Part shown: piece after piece, positions 52,439 through 61,029 of the stretch
Numbering within the stretch: the first letter of the stretch is position 1
Layout of the letters: the number at the start of each line of letters is the position of its first letter
DNA from: Flavobacterium cutihirudinis
GTDB taxonomy: Bacteria > Bacteroidota > Bacteroidia > Flavobacteriales > Flavobacteriaceae
Reading direction: 5' to 3'
DNA length: 64,000 nucleotides
NCBI RefSeq assembly: GCF_003385895.1
Contig: NZ_QRDQ01000008.1
Span: forward strand, 554,354 to 618,353
The notes under the pieces: generated by a model
Told to the model about the DNA's origin: nothing
Seen by the model: the letters and a program-made list of their open reading frames with translations, nothing else
Databases searched by the model: none
Made by a program: the position numbers and the translations under genes

Positions 52439-53056
52439 TTATTTATTGTATAATGTATTGATATTTTCGTCTCTATATTTCTCGATTTCTTCTTTGCCAA
52501 TGACGCAGAGAAAAGCTTTGTAATCTTCGTTAAAATATTCCACCCAGCCACAAAGAACCTTATCTGCTTTATCAGAATTCAATAAAATATTCGAATAATT
52601 CGACATAAATTCGGCGTTGAAAGCATCAAATATAAAGAAAGAATTCTCACTTTTTAGCTGATGACGGATACTTATTTCGCCCAAACAAATATTTGGCAAC
52701 GTATAAACAAAAACCGCCGGACTCGGATAATAGTTTTCTTTATCAGAAATCGATTCCTGATATTTTACATCGGTATCTAAACTCGACGATTTATTGGCTA
52801 AAACCAAAGCGATATTATTTTCTTCTTCAGAAGAAACAATCGGGCTCAAAAGCAACTCCGATCCTAAAAAAGCCAGTTTGCTCAAAGCATCCATTTTGAA
52901 AAACTTCGGATATTGGATTTCAAAATTTCGTAATGCTTGTTTAGAGAAATCAGCGAAATCCGTCGGTTCAATTTTGAATACAGAAGTTCCGTTCAAAACA
53001 ATTTCGTTGTTTTGGATGATGATGTAGGATTGTATGTAGGTTTTATTTTGAGTCAT
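52439..53056 (-). CDS. Short ketosynthase-like protein without catalytic half
   Basis: 205 residues; a normal KS has about 400. Its sequence follows the N-terminal half of a KS loosely (ALSKLAFLGSELLLSPI, NNIALVLANKSSSLDTDVKYQ, SPAVFVYTLPNICLGEISIRHQLKSENSFF). No Cys-containing ACSS elbow or HGTATP motif is visible. The reading frame is open and ends cleanly, so it seems a genuine shortened relative rather than a recent break. It may be a structural partner. Confidence 0.68.
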   Translation of the reverse strand: MTQNKTYIQSYIIIQNNEIVLNGTSVFKIEPTDFADFSKQALRNFEIQYPKFFKMDALSKLAFLGSELLLSPIVSSEEENNIALVLANKSSSLDTDVKYQESISDKENYYPSPAVFVYTLPNICLGEISIRHQLKSENSFFIFDAFNAEFMSNYSNILLNSDKADKVLCGWVEYFNEDYKAFLCVIGKEEIEKYRDENINTLYNK

Positions 53057-53070
53057 TGTTTTAGTTTAAA

Positions 53071-53097
53071 CACAAATTTCACGAATTAACACGGATT
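53071..53097. repeat. GCCACGAATTTCAC-family repeat, copy
   Basis: CACAAATTTCACGAATTAAC and following bases match the family at 44937. A reverse copy is at 55068-55090 beyond the next two genes. Confidence 0.7.
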
Positions 53098-53117
53098 ATT
53101 TTCGGCATTAAAATACA

Positions 53118-53756
53118 CTAATTGATTCGCTTTATAATTCCTGTCGTGAATGTTCTATCTAACAAATTACTTTTATAAACATAACTTCCATCATCAAGAA
53201 TGTCGATTATTTCCACATATATCTTTTCACCAATTAGATAAGAAGAATCTTTATCGCTCACTTCTAAAAACGTTAAAACATAATTTGTATCATTGATCCA
53301 GTCAATTTTGTATTTTGAGAAATGATCATGGCTTTTTTCTGTTTGATAATTATGATCTCTTTCAATTGTTAGATTTGGAAAAGAGCCATCATTATATTTA
53401 AAGGTCCCATTTTTAAATTCTTTGCACATCGAAATTTTTGAATCTTCAATTTTTTTATTTTTATATTTTGGATTTACAAATCTAAAAGTATAATCATAAC
53501 AATTATTTCTTAATTTACTATCTGGATAATATTCAATACTTTTTCTATATTCAACTACTTGATTTATATTAGCTTGATTTTTATAAGTTGTCTGTTCTGG
53601 CAAAATAGTAACAGAACTTGTTTTCCCATAATTATCTATACAAAAGTTAACTGTTAATAATTCAATATTATTTACATCATCTGCGAAAAATTCTTGCTGT
53701 ATTTGAGCATTTGAACCTAAACAAAATAGAAAAAACACAAAAGCTAATATCTTCAT
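53118..53756 (-). CDS. Uncharacterised secreted protein inside the KS region
   Basis: 212 residues with a signal peptide (AFVFFLFCLGSNAQ). The mature protein is Asn/Tyr/Lys-rich (KNQANINQVVEYRKSIEYYPDSKLRNNCYDY), and its DNA is more AT-rich than its neighbours. It has two Cys that may pair. No family is recognised. It lies between KS-like genes and is flanked by inverted repeats, suggesting an insertion rather than a core part. Confidence 0.65.
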   Translation of the reverse strand: MKILAFVFFLFCLGSNAQIQQEFFADDVNNIELLTVNFCIDNYGKTSSVTILPEQTTYKNQANINQVVEYRKSIEYYPDSKLRNNCYDYTFRFVNPKYKNKKIEDSKISMCKEFKNGTFKYNDGSFPNLTIERDHNYQTEKSHDHFSKYKIDWINDTNYVLTFLEVSDKDSSYLIGEKIYVEIIDILDDGSYVYKSNLLDRTFTTGIIKRIN

Positions 53757-53799
53757 TTATTTATAACTTTAGAATAATTGATTTTTTAAAATCTGTTTT

Positions 53800-54939
53800 T
53801 TACTTAACTTTCTCAAAAACAACAGCCGTATTACAACCTCCAAATCCAGAAGCTGTTTTCAAAAAATATTCAATATTTGCCTCTTCATTTTTCTCAATAA
53901 CATTTACAACTTCACTAACTCCAATTTCATCAAAACCTTTCGATTCAAAAAGCATATTTCGATTTGCTGATTCAATCGCAATTACCGTTTCTAACAATCC
54001 CGAAGCGCCTAAAGTATGACCGTAAAATCCTTTCAAACTATTTATAGGAACATTTTGTAAATCTAAACGACTAAACGCAATTGCTTCCATTTCGTCGTTG
54101 AATGGCGTTGCGGTTCCGTGAGCTGAAATATAATCTAATTTGTTGGCTTCAATTTTTGCTTCTTTCAAGGCATTCTGAATACTTCTGAACAAACCTTCGC
54201 CTGTTCTTGAAGGCCCGGAAATATGATTTGCATCGTTAATCGAACTATCTCCAATTACTTTTATTTTTGAATTTTTGGCTTCCGCCGAAACTAAAACAGC
54301 AGAAGTTGCTTCGCCCAAACTTACTCCGGTTCTGTTTTTAGAATAGGGTTTACAAGGCAATTCACTCATCGCCTGAAAAGCATTAAAACCAGACAAAACA
54401 AATTCTGAAACTTCATCGCCAGCGGCAACAAAAACATTATCATAAAGTTCCGACTGGATCATTCTTTTGGCAACAGAAACAGCTAAAATTCCAGAAACGC
54501 AGGCATTTGAAACGACAATGGGCTGTGTTGTAAATCTGAAGAAATTGGCAACATTTTTTGCTAAAACATCTAAATGTGCATTATTAAAATTTTCTTCAGA
54601 ATTTTCTCTTAAAGCCGTCACATTTCCTTTAGTCGTCGAAAGTATAAAAGCAGTTTTTGAATTCAATTCAACTCCCGAATTTTTGATAATCGGCGCTAAA
54701 GCTAAAATCATCATTTTCTCTAAACGAGAATATTTAGTTTCAGAACTGATTTTTGAAAAAGTTCTATTTATTTTTTCATCAGAAATAATTGAAGCATAAA
54801 ATGAATTTGGCATCAAAGAAATATCACTATGAAGCTGAATTCCCGAATCGCCACGCAAAATCGCTTCGATGTTCGATTCAACATCAAAACCTAAAGGCGT
54901 GATACAATTCGTTTCGTTGATGTATATTTCTTTTGACAT
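53800..54939 (-). CDS. Beta-ketoacyl-ACP synthase
   Basis: 379 residues from ATG 54939 (MSKEIYINETNCITPLGFD). The catalytic Cys147 is in VSNACVSGI, with His in SAHGTATPFND and GFYGHTLGASG. FabF-like but with NACVS in place of TACSS. A longer frame to 55122 only translates an inverted repeat and a dispersed repeat and is rejected. It probably condenses polyene or aryl starter units. Confidence 0.9.
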   Translation of the reverse strand: MSKEIYINETNCITPLGFDVESNIEAILRGDSGIQLHSDISLMPNSFYASIISDEKINRTFSKISSETKYSRLEKMMILALAPIIKNSGVELNSKTAFILSTTKGNVTALRENSEENFNNAHLDVLAKNVANFFRFTTQPIVVSNACVSGILAVSVAKRMIQSELYDNVFVAAGDEVSEFVLSGFNAFQAMSELPCKPYSKNRTGVSLGEATSAVLVSAEAKNSKIKVIGDSSINDANHISGPSRTGEGLFRSIQNALKEAKIEANKLDYISAHGTATPFNDEMEAIAFSRLDLQNVPINSLKGFYGHTLGASGLLETVIAIESANRNMLFESKGFDEIGVSEVVNVIEKNEEANIEYFLKTASGFGGCNTAVVFEKVK

Positions 54940-54957
54940 TTTATGGTTCCCGATTTC

Positions 54958-55037
54958 TCCTGCAAGGTTTCCAAAACCTTGTAGGTTTAAATTTTTAAGT
55001 TTTATGATACCTACAAGGTTTTGGAAACCTTGCAGGA
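54958..55037. repeat. Perfect 29-base inverted repeat with self-palindromic arms
   Basis: The arms are 54958-54986 (TCCTGCAAGGTTTCCAAAAC..) and 55009-55037, around a 22-base loop. Each arm contains AAGGTTT..AAAACCTT and so is itself a near-palindrome. Confidence 0.93.
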
Positions 55038-55067
55038 AATGCGTTCGGATTATTTTATTTTTAATTG

Positions 55068-55090
55068 GTGCTAATTTGTGAAATTCGTGT
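55068..55090. repeat. GCCACGAATTTCAC-family repeat, reverse copy
   Basis: The complement reads CACGAATTTCACAAATTAGC, a family member facing 53071-53097. It ends two bases before the thioesterase stop codon. Confidence 0.65.
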
Positions 55091-55091
55091 T

Positions 55092-55541
55092 TTATTTCAA
55101 CAACCCAACTTTCCTTTTCCATTCCTCATAAAAAGGAGGATTTGTCAGCATTAAATTTCCTTCTTTATCTAAAAAAACTTGAGTTGTTTCACCAGTGCAA
55201 GCAACTTCGCCTTGAGCGTCAATAATCTTAAAACGGTAAATAATTTTCGCGGCCGGAGTATCGACAACCGTGGTTTCGATTGTTACAATATCGCCGTAGC
55301 GCAAAGACAATTTATGTTCGCATTTTGATTTTACAATTGGAGTCGTGTAACCCGTTTTTGCAATGTCCAAATACGTAAGTCCGTGTTGGCGTCCAAAGGC
55401 TTCGCGACCGTCTTCAAAATAGGTAATATAATGGCCGTGCCAAACAATTCCAAGCGGATCAGTTTCGTTAAAACGAATTCTGATTTCGTGCGAAACGGTT
55501 AAGTCTGAGGCTTCGTTATACTGTTCTTTTCTTTTTGTCAT
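55092..55541 (-). CDS. Hotdog acyl thioesterase (4HBT/YbgC type)
   Basis: 149 residues from ATG 55541. The active-site stretch RFNETDPLGIVWHGHYITYFEDGREAFG carries the Asp of 4-hydroxybenzoyl-CoA thioesterases. It overlaps the ABC permease gene by 26 bases. A TTG start at 55553 would add four residues. It may release the polyene from its carrier or correct stalled chains. Confidence 0.87.
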   Translation of the reverse strand: MTKRKEQYNEASDLTVSHEIRIRFNETDPLGIVWHGHYITYFEDGREAFGRQHGLTYLDIAKTGYTTPIVKSKCEHKLSLRYGDIVTIETTVVDTPAAKIIYRFKIIDAQGEVACTGETTQVFLDKEGNLMLTNPPFYEEWKRKVGLLK

Positions 55542-56799
55542 AAAATAAGGCAATGGAAGTTGTGATTATAAAGAACAAAAATAACAAACTTATTTTTGGA
55601 ATGATTTCGACGAAAGAAACGTTGCGCAATAGAACATCATAAAAGGCTTCTAATCCCCAATTCATTGGTGATGATTTGGCAATAATCTGCATGATTTTTG
55701 GCATGGCGAAAACCGGAACCCAAATTCCGCCAATTGCGGCTAGAATGATTACACTCGTCGCACCAAACGGCGCTGATTGTTCCTGAGTGCTAGCAACGGT
55801 TCCCAATAAAATTCCGAAACCGATGGCGCCAAAACCTGAAAATAAAGCGACAACGCTCATTAAAAATAAATGTCCTTCAACATTTAAAGGAGGCAAACCA
55901 ATGTGCGGAAACAAGAAAATCGCTACGGCAACCATCATATAAAACTGAATCATACAAATGATAGAATATGTGACGGTTTTGCCGATAATCACTACTAAAT
56001 TCGAAACTGGATTGGTCAATAAACGCACAAAAGTTCCTTGTGATTTTTCTTTTACAATATTAATTGAAAGCGGAATCACAATAAAAAATATAGCAAAAAG
56101 TGTCCAGGCCGGAACGTTATGCTGAACTGAGTTTGGCAATACTTCTTTGTTGTTTATTCTTGGAATAATCTCTTTGAAAGTAATAAAACTCTTTTGATCG
56201 AATTCGGTGTTTTCTTCCCCAAATTGATTCTGGAAAGCGGTATAAATAGATTTGGTTTCGATTTGAGAAATCATTTTGTCAATCGAACTCATCACCGAAT
56301 TCTTGAAACTCAGCTGAACTGCCGGATCAAAATATAATTTTACTTCTTTTTGCGTAATAACTTTTGGTTTTTCCGGCTTTGCAACGCTATCTGTAAAACC
56401 CATTTTGCTCACAATGTTTTCGACATTCTGATCGACTTTGGCTTGTAAATCGGCGCTTAAGTTTTTTGGGATTATGATCGCCAATTGAAATTTTCCTTTG
56501 TAGACATTTTCTCGGGCTACTTCTTCGGTAATTGTTTTATTGTCGAGTTGTGTTACAACGCTGAATAAATTATTCTTTTGAAGATTATCAAAAACGGTTT
56601 TTGAAACTGAACCTTTATCATTGTCAACCAATAAAATCTGAATTTTATTATCGCTTACGGTTTTAAAAGTGCTGTCCTGAATGATGGTAACCGTAATCAC
56701 CAAAACCAACGGCATGATAAATAAAATAATCAATCCGCCTAAATCTCTTTTCAATAAAAGAAATTCTTTTACTATCGACATCCAAATTTTATATATCAT
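55516..56799 (-). CDS. ABC-2 type permease
   Basis: 427 residues: N-terminal helix (about 22-42), a long external domain (45-225), then five helices from 230. The start MIYKIWMSIVKEFLLLKRDLGGLI and PAWTLFAIFFIVIPLSINIVKEKSQGTFVRLLTNP are typical. It pairs with the ABC ATPase that precedes it (11-base overlap). It may export pigment or a precursor. Confidence 0.9.
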   Translation of the reverse strand: MIYKIWMSIVKEFLLLKRDLGGLIILFIMPLVLVITVTIIQDSTFKTVSDNKIQILLVDNDKGSVSKTVFDNLQKNNLFSVVTQLDNKTITEEVARENVYKGKFQLAIIIPKNLSADLQAKVDQNVENIVSKMGFTDSVAKPEKPKVITQKEVKLYFDPAVQLSFKNSVMSSIDKMISQIETKSIYTAFQNQFGEENTEFDQKSFITFKEIIPRINNKEVLPNSVQHNVPAWTLFAIFFIVIPLSINIVKEKSQGTFVRLLTNPVSNLVVIIGKTVTYSIICMIQFYMMVAVAIFLFPHIGLPPLNVEGHLFLMSVVALFSGFGAIGFGILLGTVASTQEQSAPFGATSVIILAAIGGIWVPVFAMPKIMQIIAKSSPMNWGLEAFYDVLLRNVSFVEIIPKISLLFLFFIITTSIALFYDKKKRTV

Positions 56800-57541
56800 C
56801 TCGCAAGTCTTTACCGGTTAATGAAATAAAAACATCTTCGAGATTTCTGGCATTTTCAGTCTTTTCAATTAAGGTTTCTGGCGTTCCTTTCGCATAAATT
56901 TTGCCTCGGTCTAAAATGGCAATATTCGTGCAGAAATCTTCGGCTTCAGCCAAATGATGTGAGGTATAAATAATCGTAGTTCCGTTTTGATTTAATATTT
57001 TCAGATAATCTAAAATCGCATTTTTTGATTGAACATCAACGCCAACAGTTGGTTCATCCAAAAACAAAACTTTCGGATTGTGCAGAATTCCAGCAATCAA
57101 ATTCACACGGCGTTTCATTCCGCCCGAAAAAGTATGAATTTGTTTATCGGCAAATTTCAGCAATCCCAAAAGATCTAAAGTTTCGATTACTTTATCTTTT
57201 AAATCTGAACCTTTCAAACCGTACATACTTCCAAAATAATGCAGATTTTCTCTCGCGGTCAAAGTCGGATACAAAGCATATTCTTGCGGAACAACGCCAA
57301 TGATTTTTTTGATTTTCGAAGAATGATGGTGATATTCTAAATCATCAATTGAAAAATGTCCCGAAGTGGGTTTTATCAATCCGCAGAGCATAGAAATCAA
57401 GGTTGTTTTTCCGGCGCCATTTGGACCTAATAATCCAAAAATTTGTCCTTCATTTATTTCCAATGAAACATCGTTCAAAGAAAACTGATCGGCATCTTTG
57501 TACTTTTTCGAAAGGGATTCTATTTTTATAATGGAATTCAA
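56789..57541 (-). CDS. ABC transporter ATP-binding protein
   Basis: 250 residues. Walker A GPNGAGKTT (residues 39-47), signature FSGGMKRRVN near 138, Walker B VLFLDEPTVGVD near 160, H-loop TSHHLAEAE near 194. It energises the ABC-2 permease with which it overlaps by 11 bases. Seven bases separate it from the BtrH-like gene. Confidence 0.94.
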   Translation of the reverse strand: MNSIIKIESLSKKYKDADQFSLNDVSLEINEGQIFGLLGPNGAGKTTLISMLCGLIKPTSGHFSIDDLEYHHHSSKIKKIIGVVPQEYALYPTLTARENLHYFGSMYGLKGSDLKDKVIETLDLLGLLKFADKQIHTFSGGMKRRVNLIAGILHNPKVLFLDEPTVGVDVQSKNAILDYLKILNQNGTTIIYTSHHLAEAEDFCTNIAILDRGKIYAKGTPETLIEKTENARNLEDVFISLTGKDLRDDI

Positions 57542-57548
57542 AATATAA

Positions 57549-58547
57549 TTAGCTGATTGCTTTTTTTAGTTTTTTGAAAAAGATTTCTTCGCGATTAGCA
57601 ATATCTAAAAGTTCATCGGCAATGGCGTTGTAAGCGTCTTCTTTGGCACTTCTATTTTTATAAATTCTGGAAGCTTCAACAGCAAAATCACGCCATGAAT
57701 CTCCAATTTGTGTCATTTCTTTCGAAATATTTTTCAATTCTTCGTTGCCTAAAACAACTGAAGCTTCCTGTAAAAATGCGGCGTAAATAAATCGGAAACC
57801 TCCGCCTCCGGTTCCAATTTCTTCCTGCATACGCACCATTTGTGCCAGATAGTGATTTGCTTTTCTAACGCCATGTTTTTTAGGCCATTTTCGAATTTGA
57901 CGCGAAACCATTTTGATTCCGCGAACGCCTACAATTGGCATTGGTGCCAACATATCGCGACAGGTGTTTTTGATTCCTTTTATAATGGCACTTTTTAAAT
58001 CAACATTGTTCGGAATTTGAATTGGATAATACATTTGTCCGCGAGGCGCAAACGCACCTTTAGCAAAACGCACTTTATCCATTTCCTCGTGTGTCAAAGT
58101 TGTAACGGTTTCCATCACGGGATCGCTGATTAAATAATCAGTTTCGGTTTTGCCGTAAACAACTAAATTGTGCGCGTTGAAATGAAAACGATATTCATCA
58201 GGAAAATAACTTAAATGATAAACACCAACTTGTAATCCAGTTGGAATATTATTTTTTAAATTTTCTTCTAAAGCTTTGTTTGCATTGGCAACCGAAGAAA
58301 ATTTTTGTCTTTTAATTTTAAGGTTTAAACGATTGGCAACTTTATTAAAAATATGTCCAGGCAAAGTTCTGTAACTGATTGCCGGAGCATGATTTACTTT
58401 TAAAAAAGGCAAATACACGAAAAAAAGTCCCGAACCAATTCCGAAAACCATCGGTTCGCTGATATTGAGTCCGCTGTTTTTTAAGAGGTTTGAAGCTACT
58501 CCGTTTTCACAATGAGCAGATTGATGATGTGTAAAAGTAACTTGCAT
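57549..58547 (-). CDS. BtrH-like protein (candidate acyl-ACP acyltransferase)
   Basis: 332 residues. The N-terminal HHQSAHCENGVASNLLKNSGLNISEPMVFGIGSGLFFVYLP (Cys13) matches the BtrH N-terminal domain; a second, helical domain follows from about 170 (DUF4872-like). In butirosin synthesis BtrH moves an acyl chain from a carrier protein to an aminoglycoside. Here it could move the polyene acyl chain from ACP to the hydroxyl of the dialkylresorcinol. One-base overlap with the 134-residue gene. Confidence 0.83.
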   Translation of the reverse strand: MQVTFTHHQSAHCENGVASNLLKNSGLNISEPMVFGIGSGLFFVYLPFLKVNHAPAISYRTLPGHIFNKVANRLNLKIKRQKFSSVANANKALEENLKNNIPTGLQVGVYHLSYFPDEYRFHFNAHNLVVYGKTETDYLISDPVMETVTTLTHEEMDKVRFAKGAFAPRGQMYYPIQIPNNVDLKSAIIKGIKNTCRDMLAPMPIVGVRGIKMVSRQIRKWPKKHGVRKANHYLAQMVRMQEEIGTGGGGFRFIYAAFLQEASVVLGNEELKNISKEMTQIGDSWRDFAVEASRIYKNRSAKEDAYNAIADELLDIANREEIFFKKLKKAIS

Positions 58548-58951
58548 TAATCTGTTTTAAAGTTTTTTAATTCGGCTAATGAAATGTCAAAAGCGTCGGC
58601 ATATTTTTGTAACGTTTTGTCGTTCAGTTTGGCAAAAACGGAAGGTTTAAAATGTCTTTTTACGCGCCATTTCCACATTTCTACATAACCCGCAAGAATC
58701 GAAAGATCCATTTTGTTGAGTTCCATAAAATAACAAATTGGGCTTAATTCTCCGTTTTGAACTTTTAGTTTTGCTTCTTCGGCACGTTCTTTTATGTCGT
58801 CAATCGCATTCGAAAGTGCAATTGCTTTTGGTTCCCAACCTGTACTCAAAGCGGTTGTGTAATTCCCGTTTTCGTCAGTAGCATAAACCAATTCTTTAAG
58901 ATTCTTTTTGCTTAAATTTCCATCGTGCTGAGGTACATTTTCTTTTTCCAT
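58547..58951 (-). CDS. Uncharacterised helical protein of the cluster
   Basis: 134 residues, soluble, charged. Notable are NLKELVYATDENGNYTTALSTGWEPKAIALSNAIDDIKERAEEAKLKV and a Trp-rich AGYVEMWKWRVKRHFKP. No signal peptide or known motif. It overlaps the BtrH-like gene by one base, so its product probably acts with that protein. Confidence 0.68.
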   Translation of the reverse strand: MEKENVPQHDGNLSKKNLKELVYATDENGNYTTALSTGWEPKAIALSNAIDDIKERAEEAKLKVQNGELSPICYFMELNKMDLSILAGYVEMWKWRVKRHFKPSVFAKLNDKTLQKYADAFDISLAELKNFKTD

Positions 58952-58974
58952 GACGGTTTTATTTTCGAGTAGGA

Positions 58975-59442
58975 TTATGTTGTCGCCGAAATTGTCTTCT
59001 GAATAAACAAATTAATTTCGCATTCTAACAGTTTTTTGTCTTCCAATAAACTTTCGCAACTCATTGTGCATAAAGTATAATCGTCACCAACAAATTTTGA
59101 AACCAAAATTGCTTTGGTAGTAATAACGTCGCCAACTTTAGGCAAAGCATGTATTTTTAAATTCTTTAAAGCGCTTATAAAACCAATAACATTTACGTTT
59201 TCATTTTCGGTTCCGTCGTCCTCAAAAAAGTACTTTTTTCCAACAATTGACGAACAGGTTTGCGCAGTGTTTTCGATTAAACCGGCTTCTATTAAAATGC
59301 CATTATCAACAAAAATATTGTCTTCTTTGATTAAAAATTCGGTTTCAACAGAAGTGGAGTCAATTTCCAAAATCAAATCGACCATCAGCATTGGAGCGCG
59401 ATGCGGTAAATAATTTTGTATGTCAATTCCAACTTTCATCAT
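58975..59442 (-). CDS. Hotdog dehydratase-like protein 1
   Basis: 155 residues with FabZ-like landmarks: NYLPHRAPMLMVDLI near 10-24 and GILIEAGLIENTAQTCSSIVG near 48-68. The second-strand GHFP histidine of FabZ is absent (VDNGILIE), whereas the helix Glu is kept (LIENTAQ). It resembles the ApeP-type half of an aryl-polyene dehydratase. Six bases separate it from the second hotdog gene. Confidence 0.82.
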   Translation of the reverse strand: MMKVGIDIQNYLPHRAPMLMVDLILEIDSTSVETEFLIKEDNIFVDNGILIEAGLIENTAQTCSSIVGKKYFFEDDGTENENVNVIGFISALKNLKIHALPKVGDVITTKAILVSKFVGDDYTLCTMSCESLLEDKKLLECEINLFIQKTISATT

Positions 59443-59448
59443 CTTAAA

Positions 59449-59880
59449 TTATTTTGCCAAAACGGTTTTCATTTGTCCGTTTGCAATTTCTTCATTATTT
59501 AAAAAAGTAACAATATCTACCAAAGTTACTCCAGCAAATTCCTGTAAAATCGTAACTTTTGACTGAATTGTATCGTTGATTTTTGGAAGTTTTTTAATCT
59601 GAATATCTTTAATAGAACCTATATATCCGGTTGGCGCAATTTCTTTTTTTAAAAAAAACTGATAACCGGTGTGCAAAGCAACAGATTGCGCCATATGTTC
59701 GATTAATCCAGCTTCTAGAAAGGTATCATCTTCTAAAAAAATATTTTCTTTTTGAATATTTAATCCCGAGCTCAATTCGGTTTCAGAATAAGAAAACATG
59801 CGATCCACCATTACAAAAGGAAACTTTTGCGGAAGCAGATTTTCTACAGCTTCTTTTTCTAAAAGTACTGAAGCATTCAT
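59449..59880 (-). CDS. Hotdog dehydratase-like protein 2
   Basis: 143 residues. LLPQKFPFVMVDRMFSYSE and TFLEAGLIEHMAQSVALHTGYQFF align with FabZ and with the preceding protein. The PHR histidine is Gln, and the GHFP region is LEDDTF, so the catalytic His is missing while Glu (LIEHMAQ) stays. It directly follows darB with no gap. It is probably a subunit of a mixed dehydratase. Confidence 0.82.
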   Translation of the reverse strand: MNASVLLEKEAVENLLPQKFPFVMVDRMFSYSETELSSGLNIQKENIFLEDDTFLEAGLIEHMAQSVALHTGYQFFLKKEIAPTGYIGSIKDIQIKKLPKINDTIQSKVTILQEFAGVTLVDIVTFLNNEEIANGQMKTVLAK

Positions 59881-61014
59881 TTAGCAGACAGTTAAATACG
59901 CGTAAGCAAATGAGAATCTTCCACTTTCCGGAACTGAAAGGAAAATTTTGTCTCCTTTTTTCAGTTTTCCAGAATTTATTAATTCCTCAACAGCGATATA
60001 GATCGAAGCTGATCCTACATTTCCAACTTTCAAAAGATTCATAAACCATTTTTCATCGGCAATGTCAACTCCTTTTTCAAGTAATCCTTTTTTCAGACCG
60101 TCAACGAAAAAGTGAGAAGAAACGTGTGGTAAAAAATAGTCGATATCGTCTGCCGTAACATTGTGTTTTGCCATGGCATCGGTCATACTTTCAACACCTT
60201 TTGGCAAAATAAACTCGTCTAATATTTTTACATCCTGTTTTACTGCCAAAATAGATTGGTTTAGCAATTGTTCCGGTTTGTAATCGCTCCACGGTTTTAT
60301 TTCTCCGTTTTCCAATTTATCTCCGCCGGCGTACATGCAAGTTTCTAATTCGAATGCATACGAATACGCTTCCATCCATTCGATTTTTAGAGAAATTTCA
60401 CCAGAAGGTTTGTTTTCTAATAAAAAAGCACCAGCTCCGTCAGATAACATCCAGCGCAAGAAATCTTTTTTGAACGCAATAATAGGCTGTTCTTCCAGAT
60501 TTTTTAAGTTGATGATTTCCTGATTGTATTGTTGTGCCGAAAGCCAGGTCGAAACTTTTTCAGAACCTGTACAAACAGCGTTTTTAGAATTTCCAGATTT
60601 TACAGAAAGAAAACCATACTTCAAAGCATTCATTCCAGAACAGCAAATTCCGGAAGAAGAGTTCAACTCAACCGATTTGTTTTTCAGCAGTCCATGAACC
60701 ATTGCGGCATGCGAAGGCGCAAAAACATCTGGAGATGATGTTCCGCACGAAAGAACTTCCATATCTTGAGCCGTAAAATGCTCACCAAACAATTGCGAAA
60801 CGGCATTTTTTGTCAGTTCAGCATTTGTATGAGTGCTTACGCCGTTTTTGTCAACGGCATAATATCGGCTTGTAATCTTATTATTGCGCAAAATAATACG
60901 TCTTGCTTTTGAGGCAGTATCGTTAATTAGCCCTAAATAATTTTCCATTTCATCGTTTGAAACAGCTTCATTCGGCAAATATTTCGCGGCTTTGGTAATA
61001 TATACGTCAAACAT
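59881..61014 (-). CDS. darB: Dialkylresorcinol ketosynthase DarB (KAS III-like)
   Basis: 377 residues of the FabH/KAS III fold. The nucleophile is in SGICCSGMNALK (Cys124/125), with His in YFLPHVSSHFF and Asn in KVGNVGSASIYIAVEEL. DarB condenses two ACP- or CoA-bound beta-keto chains to give the precursor of dialkylresorcinol. It follows darA by 15 bases, the standard order. Confidence 0.9.
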   Translation of the reverse strand: MFDVYITKAAKYLPNEAVSNDEMENYLGLINDTASKARRIILRNNKITSRYYAVDKNGVSTHTNAELTKNAVSQLFGEHFTAQDMEVLSCGTSSPDVFAPSHAAMVHGLLKNKSVELNSSSGICCSGMNALKYGFLSVKSGNSKNAVCTGSEKVSTWLSAQQYNQEIINLKNLEEQPIIAFKKDFLRWMLSDGAGAFLLENKPSGEISLKIEWMEAYSYAFELETCMYAGGDKLENGEIKPWSDYKPEQLLNQSILAVKQDVKILDEFILPKGVESMTDAMAKHNVTADDIDYFLPHVSSHFFVDGLKKGLLEKGVDIADEKWFMNLLKVGNVGSASIYIAVEELINSGKLKKGDKIFLSVPESGRFSFAYAYLTVC

Positions 61015-61029
61015 AATTTAATTTCGTCT

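Noticed and set aside
54467..54799. Plus-strand gene of 110 codons
   Set aside because: Antisense shadow of the KS catalytic region.
53071..55090. Insertion sequence or transposon
   Set aside because: No transposase is present; only short opposed repeats are visible.
54940..55122. N-terminal extension of the ketosynthase
   Set aside because: The extra 61 codons only translate the inverted repeat at 54958-55037 and flanking repeats; the conserved start is ATG 54939.
59631..60044. Plus-strand gene of 137 codons
   Set aside because: It lies opposite the darB/hotdog junction, both of which are clearly coding; composition is that of an antisense shadow.
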